This document shows positions 8,157 to 16,363 of a stretch of 64,000 bases of DNA, piece by piece. The position numbers and the translations under genes are program-made. The stretch is from Mesorhizobium sp. WSM4306 (GTDB taxonomy: Bacteria > Pseudomonadota > Alphaproteobacteria > Rhizobiales > Rhizobiaceae), in assembly GCF_007003975.1 (NCBI RefSeq), contig NZ_VFTC01000023.1:49176-113175 (forward strand), written 5' to 3'. Every line of letters starts with the position of its first letter. Within the stretch, counting starts at the first letter, position 1. Below the pieces are notes generated by a model. It was not told the DNA's origin, ran no database searches, and saw nothing but the letters and a program-made list of their open reading frames with translations.

Positions 8157-9098
8157 ATGCCCCAAACCCGCAAGATCGTCATCGACACGGATCCCGGCCA
8201 GGACGATGCCGTCGCCATATTGCTGGCGCTCGGCAGCGCCGAGCTGGAGATCGTCGGCATCACCGCTGTTGCTGGCAACGTGCCGCTGAAATTGACCGAG
8301 AAGAACGCCAGAAAAATTTGCGAACTGGCCGGCCGGCCCGACATCAAGGTCTATGCCGGCGCCATCCGTCCGCTTGCGCGCGAACTGGTCACCGCCGAGG
8401 AAGTGCATGGCAAGACCGGCCTCAACGGCCCGCAACTGCCCGACCCGAAGATGAAGCTGCAGCACCAGTATGCGGTCGATTTCATCGTCGAGACGCTGAT
8501 GAGGGAAGAGGCCGGCACGATCACGCTGTGCGCGCTCGGCCCGCTCACCAATGTCGCGCTGGCGCTGATCCGCGAACCGAAGATTGCACCGCGCATCAAG
8601 GAAATCGTGCTGATGGGCGGCGGTTTCTTCGAAGGCGGCAATGTCACGCCGACCGCGGAATTCAACATCTATGTCGACCCGCAGGCCGCCGATGTGGTGT
8701 TCAAATCCGGCATCCCGATCGTCATGATGCCGCTCGACGTCACCCACAAGGCGCTGACCACGGCCAAGCGCACACAGGCCATCCGCAAGCTCGGCACCAG
8801 GGTCGGCACCGCCACGGCCGAGATGCTGGAGTTCTTCGAGCGCTTTGATGAGGAGAAATATGGCACCGATGGCGGGCCGCTGCACGACCCCTGCGTCATC
8901 GCATATCTGCTGAAACCGGAGCTGTTCAAGGGCCGCAACTGCAACGTGACGGTGGAAACGGCCTCGGAACTCACCATGGGCATGACCGTCATCGACTGGT
9001 GGGGCGTCACCAAGCGGCCGAAGAACGCCATGGTGATGCGCGACATCGACCATGACGCCTTTTTCGCGCTGCTGGTGGAGCGGTTGGCGCGGCTGTAA
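8157..9098 (+). CDS. Inosine-uridine preferring nucleoside hydrolase family protein
   Basis: A 313-residue hydrolase that cleaves the N-glycosidic bond of ribonucleosides to free base and ribose for salvage. The calcium-binding signature DTDPGQDDA is at residues 10-18. Further family segments are AVAGNVPL, the AEFNIYVDP motif near residue 167-175 and the C-terminal DPCVIAYLL. Length is standard. It is divergent from hsp20 and convergent with two small membrane-protein genes. The ribokinase encoded at 12.1-13.0 kb could use released ribose, but the two genes are not linked in one operon. Exact substrate preference cannot be read. Confidence 0.92.
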   Translation: MPQTRKIVIDTDPGQDDAVAILLALGSAELEIVGITAVAGNVPLKLTEKNARKICELAGRPDIKVYAGAIRPLARELVTAEEVHGKTGLNGPQLPDPKMKLQHQYAVDFIVETLMREEAGTITLCALGPLTNVALALIREPKIAPRIKEIVLMGGGFFEGGNVTPTAEFNIYVDPQAADVVFKSGIPIVMMPLDVTHKALTTAKRTQAIRKLGTRVGTATAEMLEFFERFDEEKYGTDGGPLHDPCVIAYLLKPELFKGRNCNVTVETASELTMGMTVIDWWGVTKRPKNAMVMRDIDHDAFFALLVERLARL

Positions 9099-9123
9099 AA
9101 CCCCATGAGCTGATCCACGTCAC

Positions 9124-9150
9124 CGCCCAGGGGCCTGGCGCCTCTGGGCG
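9124..9150. terminator. Hairpin between convergent genes
   Basis: CGCCCAGGGGC (9124-9134) pairs with GCCTCTGGGCG (9140-9150) with one mismatch. It lies in the 64-bp gap between the nucleoside hydrolase and the opposing small membrane-protein gene. There is no clear T-run, so it may terminate weakly in either direction. Confidence 0.4.
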
Positions 9151-9162
9151 ATACCTGTGCGC

Positions 9163-9534
9163 CTATTCACGCTGCAGGCGGTATGTTTCGGTGTCGTTGC
9201 GGCGATGCTGTCGCTCGAGCGAAACCTTCGAGCCGATGGCTCGCGGCGACGTCGTGTTGTCATAGGCAAACACCAGGCGGTCATTTTCATCGAGGCGAAT
9301 TCCATACAAGTAGCGGAACCCGCTGCCGATCGCGACTTCGGGACTTGCAGGAGCGTTGAGAACGTTGACCACTGTACCGGTCAGGCGCTCGACATTGACG
9401 ATCGGACTGCTTTGCCTTGCAATCGGGATGCCGATCGCCAGCGCGCAAACGCCCACAACAAGAATGGTGATGAGGATGCCCCTGAGGTTCTCCTGCAGGG
9501 TCATCCAGGCAAGCGAATGCCGAGCCTTGGCCAT
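9163..9534 (-). CDS. Small single-pass membrane protein, unknown function (paralogue A)
   Basis: A 123-residue protein not matched to a known family. One transmembrane helix (about residues 20-39, ILITILVVGVCALAIGIPIA) follows a short cytoplasmic N-terminus. The extracytoplasmic domain has the pattern SPIVNVERLTGTVV...YLYGIRLDEN...KVSLERQHR. It resembles the adjacent upstream gene (9547-9867) in layout and in short stretches: one helix, then SPI-V-x-x-x-G-TV, then a YL-x-x-L strand. The two are probably a tandem duplication or a subunit pair in one operon. Confidence 0.75.
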   Translation of the reverse strand: MAKARHSLAWMTLQENLRGILITILVVGVCALAIGIPIARQSSPIVNVERLTGTVVNVLNAPASPEVAIGSGFRYLYGIRLDENDRLVFAYDNTTSPRAIGSKVSLERQHRRNDTETYRLQRE

Positions 9535-9546
9535 GCGCGTCGCCGT

Positions 9547-9867
9547 TCACTCTGCAAATCGATAAAAGACGACGCCATTGTCGCGTGTGACACGCTCCAT
9601 GTTTGCCGGCGCGCCGATCAGATGCGGGCGGTCGTCATCGACAAAAATGGACGAACCGTTTTCGAGAGAAACCAGATAGAGGGTGCGGCCGTCGTCGGAA
9701 TGGGCGCTCTTGACCGTTGCGCCGATTGGCTCGACCGACCGGATAGGGCTCGCGTCATTCGCCCCTTTGTAGAAAGCCATGGGAATAAGCACCGCGAACA
9801 TGGCGATGGACAGGATCACGCCCGGCGCGTTCCTTTTAATGTCAACGTAGGTCCAGGACATCGACAT
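9547..9867 (-). CDS. Small single-pass membrane protein, unknown function (paralogue B)
   Basis: A 106-residue protein with one transmembrane helix (about residues 16-33, GVILSIAMFAVLIPMAFY) and a small extracytoplasmic domain containing SPIRSVEPIGATV, TLYLVSLENG and the C-terminal FYRFAE. It is followed after 12 bp by the similar 123-residue gene on the same strand. No catalytic motif is visible. The downstream partner ends in a comparable TYRLQRE, which supports common ancestry. A role cannot be inferred beyond a membrane-anchored small domain. Confidence 0.72.
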   Translation of the reverse strand: MSMSWTYVDIKRNAPGVILSIAMFAVLIPMAFYKGANDASPIRSVEPIGATVKSAHSDDGRTLYLVSLENGSSIFVDDDRPHLIGAPANMERVTRDNGVVFYRFAE

Positions 9868-9947
9868 GAATCCCCCAATGCTGATTCATGTGGTGGCGTC
9901 AAGGCTGACTGTCAATCAGCCCTCATTTGCCATTGGGAACGTAGCCG

Positions 9948-10562
9948 TTACTTCGCCTTTGAAAACGCCAGCCACAGGCCGCCGCCGACCAAAAAACTGC
10001 CGCTGATTCTGGACATCAGCTTGATGCGGCTGGCCGAGAGCAGGCGGCCGGCGCGGCTGGCGGCGAGCGCGTAGGTCGAATCCGAGACGGCGGCGAAGAT
10101 CATGGCGGTGAGGCCCATGACGACGATCTGCAGCGTGTAATTGCCTTGAGGGGCGATGAACTGCGGGAAGAAGGCGCCGAAGAAGACCAGCGTCTTGGGG
10201 TTGCTCAGCGCCACAGCCAAGCCCTGCAGGAAGAAGCCGCCGCGCGGCTTCCTGGCCGTGCCGTCGGCGTTCAGCGTGCCCTTGGCGCGGAACATCTGCA
10301 CGCCCATCCAGATCAGATAAGCGGCGCCGATCAGGCGCACCCATTCGAACCAGTGGCCCATGCCTGCGATCAGCGTGTTGAGGCCAATGCCGACAATGGC
10401 GATCATCACGGCAAGCCCGGCCTGGGTGCCGGCAACATTGGCGAGCCCGGCGCGCGTGCCATGGCGAATGCTGTTGGCGATGATCAGCGTTACGGTGGGG
10501 CCGGGCACCAGGATGATGACGATGCAGGCAAGGACATAGGCGGCGTAAAGTTCCAGCGACAT
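9948..10562 (-). CDS. LysE/RhtB family amino-acid exporter
   Basis: A 204-residue inner-membrane protein of the LysE superfamily, which exports amino acids or their analogues by proton antiport. It has the usual six hydrophobic segments. The family signature VPGPTVTLIIANSIRHGTRAG lies near residues 19-39, with the later LSNPKTLVFFGAFFPQF segment near residue 118-134. Length is standard. It lies between the small membrane proteins and the amidase, all on the minus strand, but gaps of about 80-115 bp argue for separate units. The substrate is not predictable. Confidence 0.92.
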   Translation of the reverse strand: MSLELYAAYVLACIVIILVPGPTVTLIIANSIRHGTRAGLANVAGTQAGLAVMIAIVGIGLNTLIAGMGHWFEWVRLIGAAYLIWMGVQMFRAKGTLNADGTARKPRGGFFLQGLAVALSNPKTLVFFGAFFPQFIAPQGNYTLQIVVMGLTAMIFAAVSDSTYALAASRAGRLLSASRIKLMSRISGSFLVGGGLWLAFSKAK

Positions 10563-10678
10563 GGGGGGATTCCTCGGCAGGATGCGCCTCGCACGGGCGC
10601 GTCAGAGCCTGATTAATGCACGGCGGTAACGCCGGTGCAAGCGCGGCAGGGCAGGTCACCTGCGGCCCTGGACGAACG

Positions 10679-12139
10679 TCAGGACGCTCCGACCTGCCAT
10701 AGCAACGTCGCCTCATAGGCCGCGCCGGCACGCAGCACGGCGAGATCGCCGCGCGGTCGCCCGATCAGCTGCATGCCCATGGGCCGGCCCTTGTCGTCGA
10801 AGCCGACCGGCACGTTGAGCGCGGGACAGCCGCCGAGCGTGGCAAAGGCCGAAACCTCCATCCAGCGGTGGTAGCTGTCCATGGCGCGTCCGGCGACCTC
10901 GCGCGGCCAATGCGTGGCAATTTCGAAGGGAAAGACCTGTGCCGTCGGCACCGCGATGAGATCGAAGCGCTCGAACAGCGACAGCAGCGTGCGATGCCAG
11001 GAGGTGCGGACAACCGAGGCCGCGCGGATCTGGGGCGCCGTCAGCCGCATGGCGTTCTCCACTTCCCAGACGGCTTCCGGCTTCAGCAGGCTGCGCTTGT
11101 GGGGGTCGTCATAGTGGACCTTGAGCGCTGAGCCGCTGGTCGCCTGGCGCAGCGTGACGAAAGCCTGCCATAGCGCTTCGAAATCCACATCCGGCAGCAG
11201 TGGTTCGCTGGGGAAGGATGCATCGGCAAACCGGCCAAGCGCTGCCTCGCACAGATCGAGGATGCCGGGCTCCAGCGGCAGATGGCCGTTGAGATCGCCG
11301 AGCCAGCCGATGCGGCCGCCGCTTGCCGGTGTTGCCAGCCCGTCGAGGAACGATCCCGGCTTTTCAAAGGACAAAGGCGCCTGCGGATGATAGCCCGCCT
11401 GCACATCGAGAAGCAGCGCCATTTCACGCACACTGCGGCCCATCGGCCCGTCGACGCCCATCTGGGCATGAAAGACCTCGACGTCCGGTCCACCGGGGAC
11501 AAGACCCTGGGACGGGCGGAAGCCATAGACATTGTTCCAGGCGGCCGGATTGCGCAGAGAGCCGCCGAAATCGCTGCCGTCGGCGACAGGAACCATGTCC
11601 AGCGCAAGCGCGACCGCAGCGCCGCCGCTCGATCCGCCGGCGGTGAGCGCCGGATCGAAAGCGTTCAACGTCGGGCCGAACACGTTGTTATAGGTGTTGG
11701 ACCCCAGGCCGAATTCGGGAACGTTGGTCTTGCCGATGATGATGGCGCCGGCCTTGCGGATGCGCTCGACGAAGAAATCGTCTTCCTGCGGCACGAAATC
11801 GGCGAAGATCGGCGAGCCGGAACTGGTCCTGAGCCCTCGGGTCATGGCGAGGTCTTTGATCGCCATGGGCAGGCCGAACAGCGTGCCGGTCGGCTTGCCC
11901 TGTGCCAGATGCGCGTCAGCCTCGTCGGCCTCGCGCAAAATGTCGGCGCGCTCGCGCAGCGACACGATGGCGTTGACCAGCGGGTTCACCGCTTCGATAC
12001 GGTCGAGGAAGGCCGCGACCACGTCGCGTACGGACAGGCGGCGAAGCCGGATCGCCTCGGCCAGGTCGATGGCGGGGAGGCGGCAAATATCGCCGGCCGG
12101 CGGCACGGCATGCTTCGTGGCGGGGCGCATGGCTGTCAT
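10679..12139 (-). CDS. Amidase (amidase-signature family)
   Basis: A 486-residue hydrolase of carboxylic amides. The amidase-signature triad is visible: Lys95 in MAIKDL, the cis-serine in the GGSSGG stretch (residues 168-173) and the nucleophile Ser194 in GGSLRNPA. The open frame runs further upstream, but the ATG at 12139 overlaps the ribokinase stop codon (ATGA) and is the natural coupled start. Length fits the family. It forms a two-gene operon with the upstream kinase. The substrate is unknown; annotation as amidase rather than GatA is supported by the absence of gatB/gatC nearby. Confidence 0.92.
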   Translation of the reverse strand: MTAMRPATKHAVPPAGDICRLPAIDLAEAIRLRRLSVRDVVAAFLDRIEAVNPLVNAIVSLRERADILREADEADAHLAQGKPTGTLFGLPMAIKDLAMTRGLRTSSGSPIFADFVPQEDDFFVERIRKAGAIIIGKTNVPEFGLGSNTYNNVFGPTLNAFDPALTAGGSSGGAAVALALDMVPVADGSDFGGSLRNPAAWNNVYGFRPSQGLVPGGPDVEVFHAQMGVDGPMGRSVREMALLLDVQAGYHPQAPLSFEKPGSFLDGLATPASGGRIGWLGDLNGHLPLEPGILDLCEAALGRFADASFPSEPLLPDVDFEALWQAFVTLRQATSGSALKVHYDDPHKRSLLKPEAVWEVENAMRLTAPQIRAASVVRTSWHRTLLSLFERFDLIAVPTAQVFPFEIATHWPREVAGRAMDSYHRWMEVSAFATLGGCPALNVPVGFDDKGRPMGMQLIGRPRGDLAVLRAGAAYEATLLWQVGAS

Positions 12140-13044
12140 CCGGCGGTGTTGCGCAGGGCGGCATCGACATCCGCCGCCAGCGGGATCGCCGGCTGGGCGC
12201 CGGGCTTCAGGCAAGCGAGCGAACCGGCAGCTGCGGCGCGGGTGAGAGCCTGTTCGAGCGGCAGGTTGGACGCGAGCCCTGCAGCGAGATAACCGCAAAA
12301 AGTGTCGCCGGCGCCGACCGTGTCGACCGGGGTGATCTTCAGCGCCGGCACGGTCAGGAAATCGTCCGGCGTCGCCGCCAGCACGCCGTCGCCGCCGAGC
12401 GTGACGACAATGGTGCGGCTAGTCTTGCCGGCGAAGTCGCGCATGCGCGCCGGGCGGTCGCGGCCTTTGAGCGACAGCGCCTCGCCGTAAAGGTCGAATT
12501 CGGTCTCGTTGGCGACGGCGTAATCGGCCTTGCCGAGAAACGCCGCCGCCTCGCCGCGGAAGGGCGCGGTGTTGAGCACGGTGATTGCGCCGGCGGCACG
12601 GGCGGCGTCAAGCGCGGCATCGACCGTCTGCAGCGGGATTTCGTGTTGCAGGAGGACGACGTCGCCTTTCGCAAGGAAAGCCTTGGCAAGATCGCCCGGC
12701 AGCACCGAATCATTGGCACCGGGCACCACAGCGATGACGTTCTCGCCATCGGCACCGACCAGGATCAGCGCCGTGCCGGTGGAGGCGAAGCTCTGGCCAA
12801 CGCCGGAAAGATCGACCTTGCCCGCGACAAGCAGCGCCTGCGCCTCGGTGGCAAAGTTGTCCTTGCCGACGGAGCCGACCATGCGCACCTTGGCGCCGGC
12901 ACGCGCCGCGGCCAGCGCCTGGTTGGCGCCCTTGCCGCCGGGAGCGGTGGTGAAACCGGAGCCGCGAACCGTTTCGCCCGGCGAGGGCAAGCGGTCGACA
13001 TTGGCAATAAGGTCGAGATTGATCGAGCCGATAACGATGATCAA
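12136..13044 (-). CDS. rbsK: Ribokinase (PfkB family)
   Basis: A 302-residue sugar kinase that phosphorylates D-ribose at O5 using ATP. It begins MIIVIGSINLDLI, has the GGKGANQALAAARAG signature near residues 39-53 and the second PfkB signature DTVGAGDTFCGYLAAGL with the catalytic Asp near residue 250. Length is typical. Its stop overlaps the amidase start. Together with the nucleoside hydrolase about 3 kb away it could serve ribose salvage, although the immediate amidase partner suggests another nucleoside-like substrate is possible. Confidence 0.9.
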   Translation of the reverse strand: MIIVIGSINLDLIANVDRLPSPGETVRGSGFTTAPGGKGANQALAAARAGAKVRMVGSVGKDNFATEAQALLVAGKVDLSGVGQSFASTGTALILVGADGENVIAVVPGANDSVLPGDLAKAFLAKGDVVLLQHEIPLQTVDAALDAARAAGAITVLNTAPFRGEAAAFLGKADYAVANETEFDLYGEALSLKGRDRPARMRDFAGKTSRTIVVTLGGDGVLAATPDDFLTVPALKITPVDTVGAGDTFCGYLAAGLASNLPLEQALTRAAAAGSLACLKPGAQPAIPLAADVDAALRNTAG

Positions 13045-13140
13045 GAAAAGGCCTCCTGCGGGATGCGCGGGAAGCTAACCTGTAAGCCGGCGGCTTGCCA
13101 GAGCGTGCGGATATTTTGCGCGATTTCCGAGGGTTCGCAA

Positions 13141-13175
13141 AACAAAAACACCGGCGAAGGGTTTTCACCGGCGTT
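13141..13175 (-). terminator. Rho-independent terminator downstream of the alkyltransferase gene
   Basis: On the minus strand AACGCCGGTGAA (13175-13164) pairs with TTCGCCGGTGTT (13158-13147), allowing two G-U pairs, and is followed by TTTTGTTTT. It lies 19 bp past the stop of the gene ending at 13194. Confidence 0.7.
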
Positions 13176-13193
13176 GTTTGATGCGGGGTGTCT

Positions 13194-14099
13194 TCAGGAT
13201 GCGGTCTGGCCTGCTTCCCAGCCGAGGATGGCGCGCTTGCGGGTCAGGCCCCAGTGGTACCCGGTGAGCGCACCGGACTTGCCGATAGCCCGGTGGCATG
13301 GGACGACGAAGGACAACGGGTTGGCGCCGACTGCCGCGCCCACCGCGCGGCTCGCCTTCGGCGCGCCGATGCCGGCGGCGATCGAGGAGTAGGTGCAGGC
13401 CCTGCCCATCGGGATCCTCAGCAGCGCGTCCCAGACGCGCAGCTGGAAGTCGGTGCCGATCATCACCACCCGCAGCGGCTGGTCGGCGCGCCACAGCGTC
13501 GGATCGAAGATGCGCGCGGCATAGGGCTGGGTGGCGCTCATGTCCTCGACATAGGTGGCATTCGGCCAGCGGCCCGACATGTCGGCGAAGGCCGCCCGCT
13601 CGCCGCCCGGATCGTTGAAGGCGAGCCCCGCAAGCCCACGGTCGGTGACCATGATCAGAGCGATGCCGAAGGGCGAGATGTGGTAGCCGTAGCGGATGGT
13701 CAGGCCGGCGCCACGCGTCTTGTAATCGCCCGGCGACATCGCTTCATGGGTGACGAACAGATCATGCAGCCGGCCGGGGCCGGACATGCCGAGTTCGAAC
13801 GAGGTCTCGAGCAGCGGCATGCCGGAATCGAGCAGCTTGCGCGCATGGTCAAGAGTGACCGCCTGCAGGAAGGCTTTCGGCGACAGGCCGGCCCAGCGGG
13901 TGAACAGCTTTTGCAGCCCGGTCGGCGTCTCGCCGACATCGGCGGCCAAGGCTTCCAGCGACGGCTGGTCGCGATAGTCGAGGCTGATCTTCTCGATGGC
14001 GCGGCGCACGACCTCGTAGTCGCTGCCTTCGGGGGTGATGTCGTGCTGCAGGATCGCTGTCGGTTTCATCTGCGTATTCATGGTCATCTGGGCGTTCAT
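13194..14099 (-). CDS. AraC-type HTH / methylated-DNA-protein-cysteine methyltransferase fusion (Ada-like)
   Basis: A 301-residue protein joining an AraC-type helix-turn-helix domain (about residues 28-130) to an O6-alkylguanine-DNA alkyltransferase domain (about 135-295). The suicide alkyl-acceptor cysteine is Cys268 in FVVPCHRAIG. Unlike E. coli Ada, it lacks the N-terminal zinc-binding phosphotriester domain, so the usual methyl-phosphotriester trigger is missing. The ATG at 14099 is chosen because AAGGAG stands 7 bp before it; an in-frame start at 14150 has no such signal. It is divergent from a methyltransferase gene and followed by a terminator. Confidence 0.93.
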   Translation of the reverse strand: MNAQMTMNTQMKPTAILQHDITPEGSDYEVVRRAIEKISLDYRDQPSLEALAADVGETPTGLQKLFTRWAGLSPKAFLQAVTLDHARKLLDSGMPLLETSFELGMSGPGRLHDLFVTHEAMSPGDYKTRGAGLTIRYGYHISPFGIALIMVTDRGLAGLAFNDPGGERAAFADMSGRWPNATYVEDMSATQPYAARIFDPTLWRADQPLRVVMIGTDFQLRVWDALLRIPMGRACTYSSIAAGIGAPKASRAVGAAVGANPLSFVVPCHRAIGKSGALTGYHWGLTRKRAILGWEAGQTAS

Positions 14100-14214
14100 G
14101 GCAATATCTCCTTGACCGCGAATATCGTTCTTTCCGCCCTTTGCAACCACCCGAAACTTGCCTTGTTTCCATCCGTTCCCAGATAGAGACTGGACTGCGA
14201 GCCAGGAGATGCCG

Positions 14215-15030
14215 ATGGCCGGCGAAAGGGTAAATCTGACCGGGGCAAGGGAGACCTTGCTGATGACGCTCTACGGCAAGGCGCTGGAGAGCCGGCTGCC
14301 GCATTCGCTGCTCAGAGACCGTTTCGCCGACGAGGCGGTGCGCAAGATCGACTACGATTTTTCGCGGCTCAAGGTCGACAGCAATCTCGGCATCGGCCTG
14401 GCGATCCGCGCCAGGACATTTGATGTTCGCGTTCAGGACTTCATCGCCAGGAATCCCGGCGCCATCGTCCTGCATCTCGGCTGCGGGCTCGACACGCGCA
14501 TCTTGCGTATCGATCCGGCTGATGGCGTGGAGTGGTTCGATGTCGATTTTCCAGACGTCATCGCCCTCAGGCGCAAGCTTTATCCGTCTCGGGACCGCTA
14601 TCATTTGGTCGCGTCGTCAGTCACCGACCCGGATTGGCTGACTGAGGTGCCACGCAATCGTCCGGCCGTCGTGGTGATGGAGGGGCTGACGCCGTATCTG
14701 CCAGCAGAGGAAGGGCCGCGGCTGTTGTCGCGCCTCGTCTCGCATCTTTCGGGCGGCGAGCTGATGTTCGACGCTTACAGCCGATTCGGCCTGAAGATGC
14801 TTCGCCTCAATCCGACCATCAGGGCGACCGGCGCCGAGGTCCACTGGGCGATCGAGGACCCGCACCAACTGGAGCGCGCCGTTCCGAAGCTGCGCTTCGT
14901 CGACGATATCTCGGCCTATAGCGCCGAACGCACAGCTCACATGGGCTGGTCCGCGAAACTGTTCATCGGGCTCTGGAGAAACATCCCCGCATTGCGCAAG
15001 GTCGGCAGGATTCTGCGCTTCCGTTTCTGA
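14215..15030 (+). CDS. Class I SAM-dependent methyltransferase, LCMT/TcmP-like
   Basis: A 271-residue S-adenosylmethionine-dependent O-methyltransferase resembling the leucine carboxyl methyltransferase/tetracenomycin TcmP family. The SAM-binding motif LHLGCGLDTR lies near residues 82-91, and WFDVDFPDVI and VVMEGLTPYLP follow as in that family. The start at 14215 is preferred over 14209 because AGGAG (14204-14208) directly touches the latter but lies 6 bp before the former. It is divergent from the Ada-like gene and converges 9 bp from the DUF2244 gene. The methyl acceptor is unknown. Confidence 0.85.
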   Translation: MAGERVNLTGARETLLMTLYGKALESRLPHSLLRDRFADEAVRKIDYDFSRLKVDSNLGIGLAIRARTFDVRVQDFIARNPGAIVLHLGCGLDTRILRIDPADGVEWFDVDFPDVIALRRKLYPSRDRYHLVASSVTDPDWLTEVPRNRPAVVVMEGLTPYLPAEEGPRLLSRLVSHLSGGELMFDAYSRFGLKMLRLNPTIRATGAEVHWAIEDPHQLERAVPKLRFVDDISAYSAERTAHMGWSAKLFIGLWRNIPALRKVGRILRFRF

Positions 15031-15039
15031 GGCGCCGGT

Positions 15040-15534
15040 TCAGCGCGTCTTAGCGGTCGCAAGAGCGCGCGAGAACGCGGTGGCAAAACTCTCACGGGAA
15101 TCTGGGTCCAGGAATAACCCGATCGGCACATTCTGCCCTTGTGCTTCAACTGCCATCCTGGTGATGCCGATCTCGGCATGGCGGGCGACGGAAAAGCGTG
15201 CCCAGAACGGGTTGAAGCGATGCGCCACCGATTTGCCCGAGGGGGCGGTCTTGCGAATGTCGAGGCTGGTGCGCGACACCGACACTTCCTCGCGGGCGCG
15301 GGCGGCGCGGTAATTGGCGCGGAAGGCGATGTAGAGGGCGATCACATCGAAGCCGAAGAAGCCGAACACCGGCCAGGCGCCGCGCGACAGGAAAAACGCC
15401 CCGGTCACCACCCAACCGAACAGCAGTGCGCCCATCAGGATCAGGAAGCCCGTCCTTCCCAGCGACCGGTGTGGGGTCAACAATGCGTGAAAGAAGGGCT
15501 CGTCAGCCTGAAACGAGGCGTTTGTGTCGCTCAT
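15040..15534 (-). CDS. DUF2244 domain-containing membrane protein
   Basis: A 164-residue protein with two adjacent transmembrane helices (about residues 29-48 and 54-70) and a C-terminal cytoplasmic-type domain including RTSLDIRK and FNPFWARFSV. These are hallmarks of DUF2244, whose function is unknown. It is divergent from nth with their starts 22 bp apart, so their promoters must overlap or lie inside the neighbouring gene. The pairing with nth is common in Rhizobiales. Confidence 0.85.
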   Translation of the reverse strand: MSDTNASFQADEPFFHALLTPHRSLGRTGFLILMGALLFGWVVTGAFFLSRGAWPVFGFFGFDVIALYIAFRANYRAARAREEVSVSRTSLDIRKTAPSGKSVAHRFNPFWARFSVARHAEIGITRMAVEAQGQNVPIGLFLDPDSRESFATAFSRALATAKTR

Positions 15535-15556
15535 GGCGGGATATTATAGGAGGGAA

Positions 15557-16363
15557 ATGGCTAGCCCCAAGTCCAAAGATTCTTCCATGCCCAAAAGTGA
15601 ACTGTCGCCAGGCCGCCGCGACGGCTCGAACGCGAAGCCGCGGCCACGGCCGGCAAGGGTTCGTTCGCTCTACAGCGCCGCCGAAGTGCATGAGATTTTC
15701 CGGCGGTTTTCGGTGCAGCGACCGGAGCCGAAGGGCGAACTCGAGCACGTCAACGCCTTCACGCTGCTGGTGGCGGTGGTGCTGTCGGCGCAGGCCACAG
15801 ACGCCGGCGTCAACAAGGCGACGCGGGCGCTGTTCAAGGTCGCCGACACGCCTGAAAAAATGCTGGCGCTGGGCGAGGTCAAGGTCGGCGAGTACATCAA
15901 AACCATCGGGCTCTGGCGCAACAAGGCCAAGAACGTGATTGCGCTGTCGGAGGCGCTGATCCGCGACTATGGCGGCGAGGTGCCCGGCGACAGGGATGAA
16001 CTGGTCAAGCTGCCGGGGGTCGGACGCAAGACCGCCAATGTCGTGCTCAACATGGCGTTCGGCCAGCACACGATGGCGGTCGATACCCACATTTTTCGCA
16101 TCGGCAACCGGCTGGGCCTAGCGCCCGGCAAGACGCCGGAACAGGTCGAGCAAGGGCTGCTGCGGATCATCCCGGACGAGTATTTGCGCCACGCGCATCA
16201 CTGGCTGATCCTGCATGGCCGCTACGTCTGCAAGGCGCGCAAGCCGGACTGCCCGGCCTGCGTCATCGCCGATATCTGCAAGGCGGCGGAGAAGACCACC
16301 GATGTGCCCGCGCCGCTGGTGGAAATCGCTGCGCTCGGCCCTTCGGACGTCCCGGATAACTAG
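15557..16363 (+). CDS. nth: Endonuclease III
   Basis: A 268-residue DNA glycosylase/AP lyase that removes oxidised pyrimidines in base-excision repair. It has the helix-hairpin-helix LPGVGRKTANVV, the catalytic Asp in VDTHIFRIGNRLG and the [4Fe-4S] cysteines in CKARKPDCPACVIADIC. A basic N-terminal extension of about 45 residues precedes the core. The start is uncertain: AGGAGGG lies only 2 bp before the ATG at 15557, and another in-frame ATG is at 15587. The 3' end overlaps the convergent tctA by 4 bp. Confidence 0.94.
   Translation: MASPKSKDSSMPKSELSPGRRDGSNAKPRPRPARVRSLYSAAEVHEIFRRFSVQRPEPKGELEHVNAFTLLVAVVLSAQATDAGVNKATRALFKVADTPEKMLALGEVKVGEYIKTIGLWRNKAKNVIALSEALIRDYGGEVPGDRDELVKLPGVGRKTANVVLNMAFGQHTMAVDTHIFRIGNRLGLAPGKTPEQVEQGLLRIIPDEYLRHAHHWLILHGRYVCKARKPDCPACVIADICKAAEKTTDVPAPLVEIAALGPSDVPDN

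Noticed and set aside
7587..9053. Open frame of 488 codons on the minus strand covering hsp20 and most of the nucleoside hydrolase
   Set aside because: Only the last 141 codons look like protein (Hsp20). The upstream part is antisense to the clear nucleoside hydrolase gene and has no family features.
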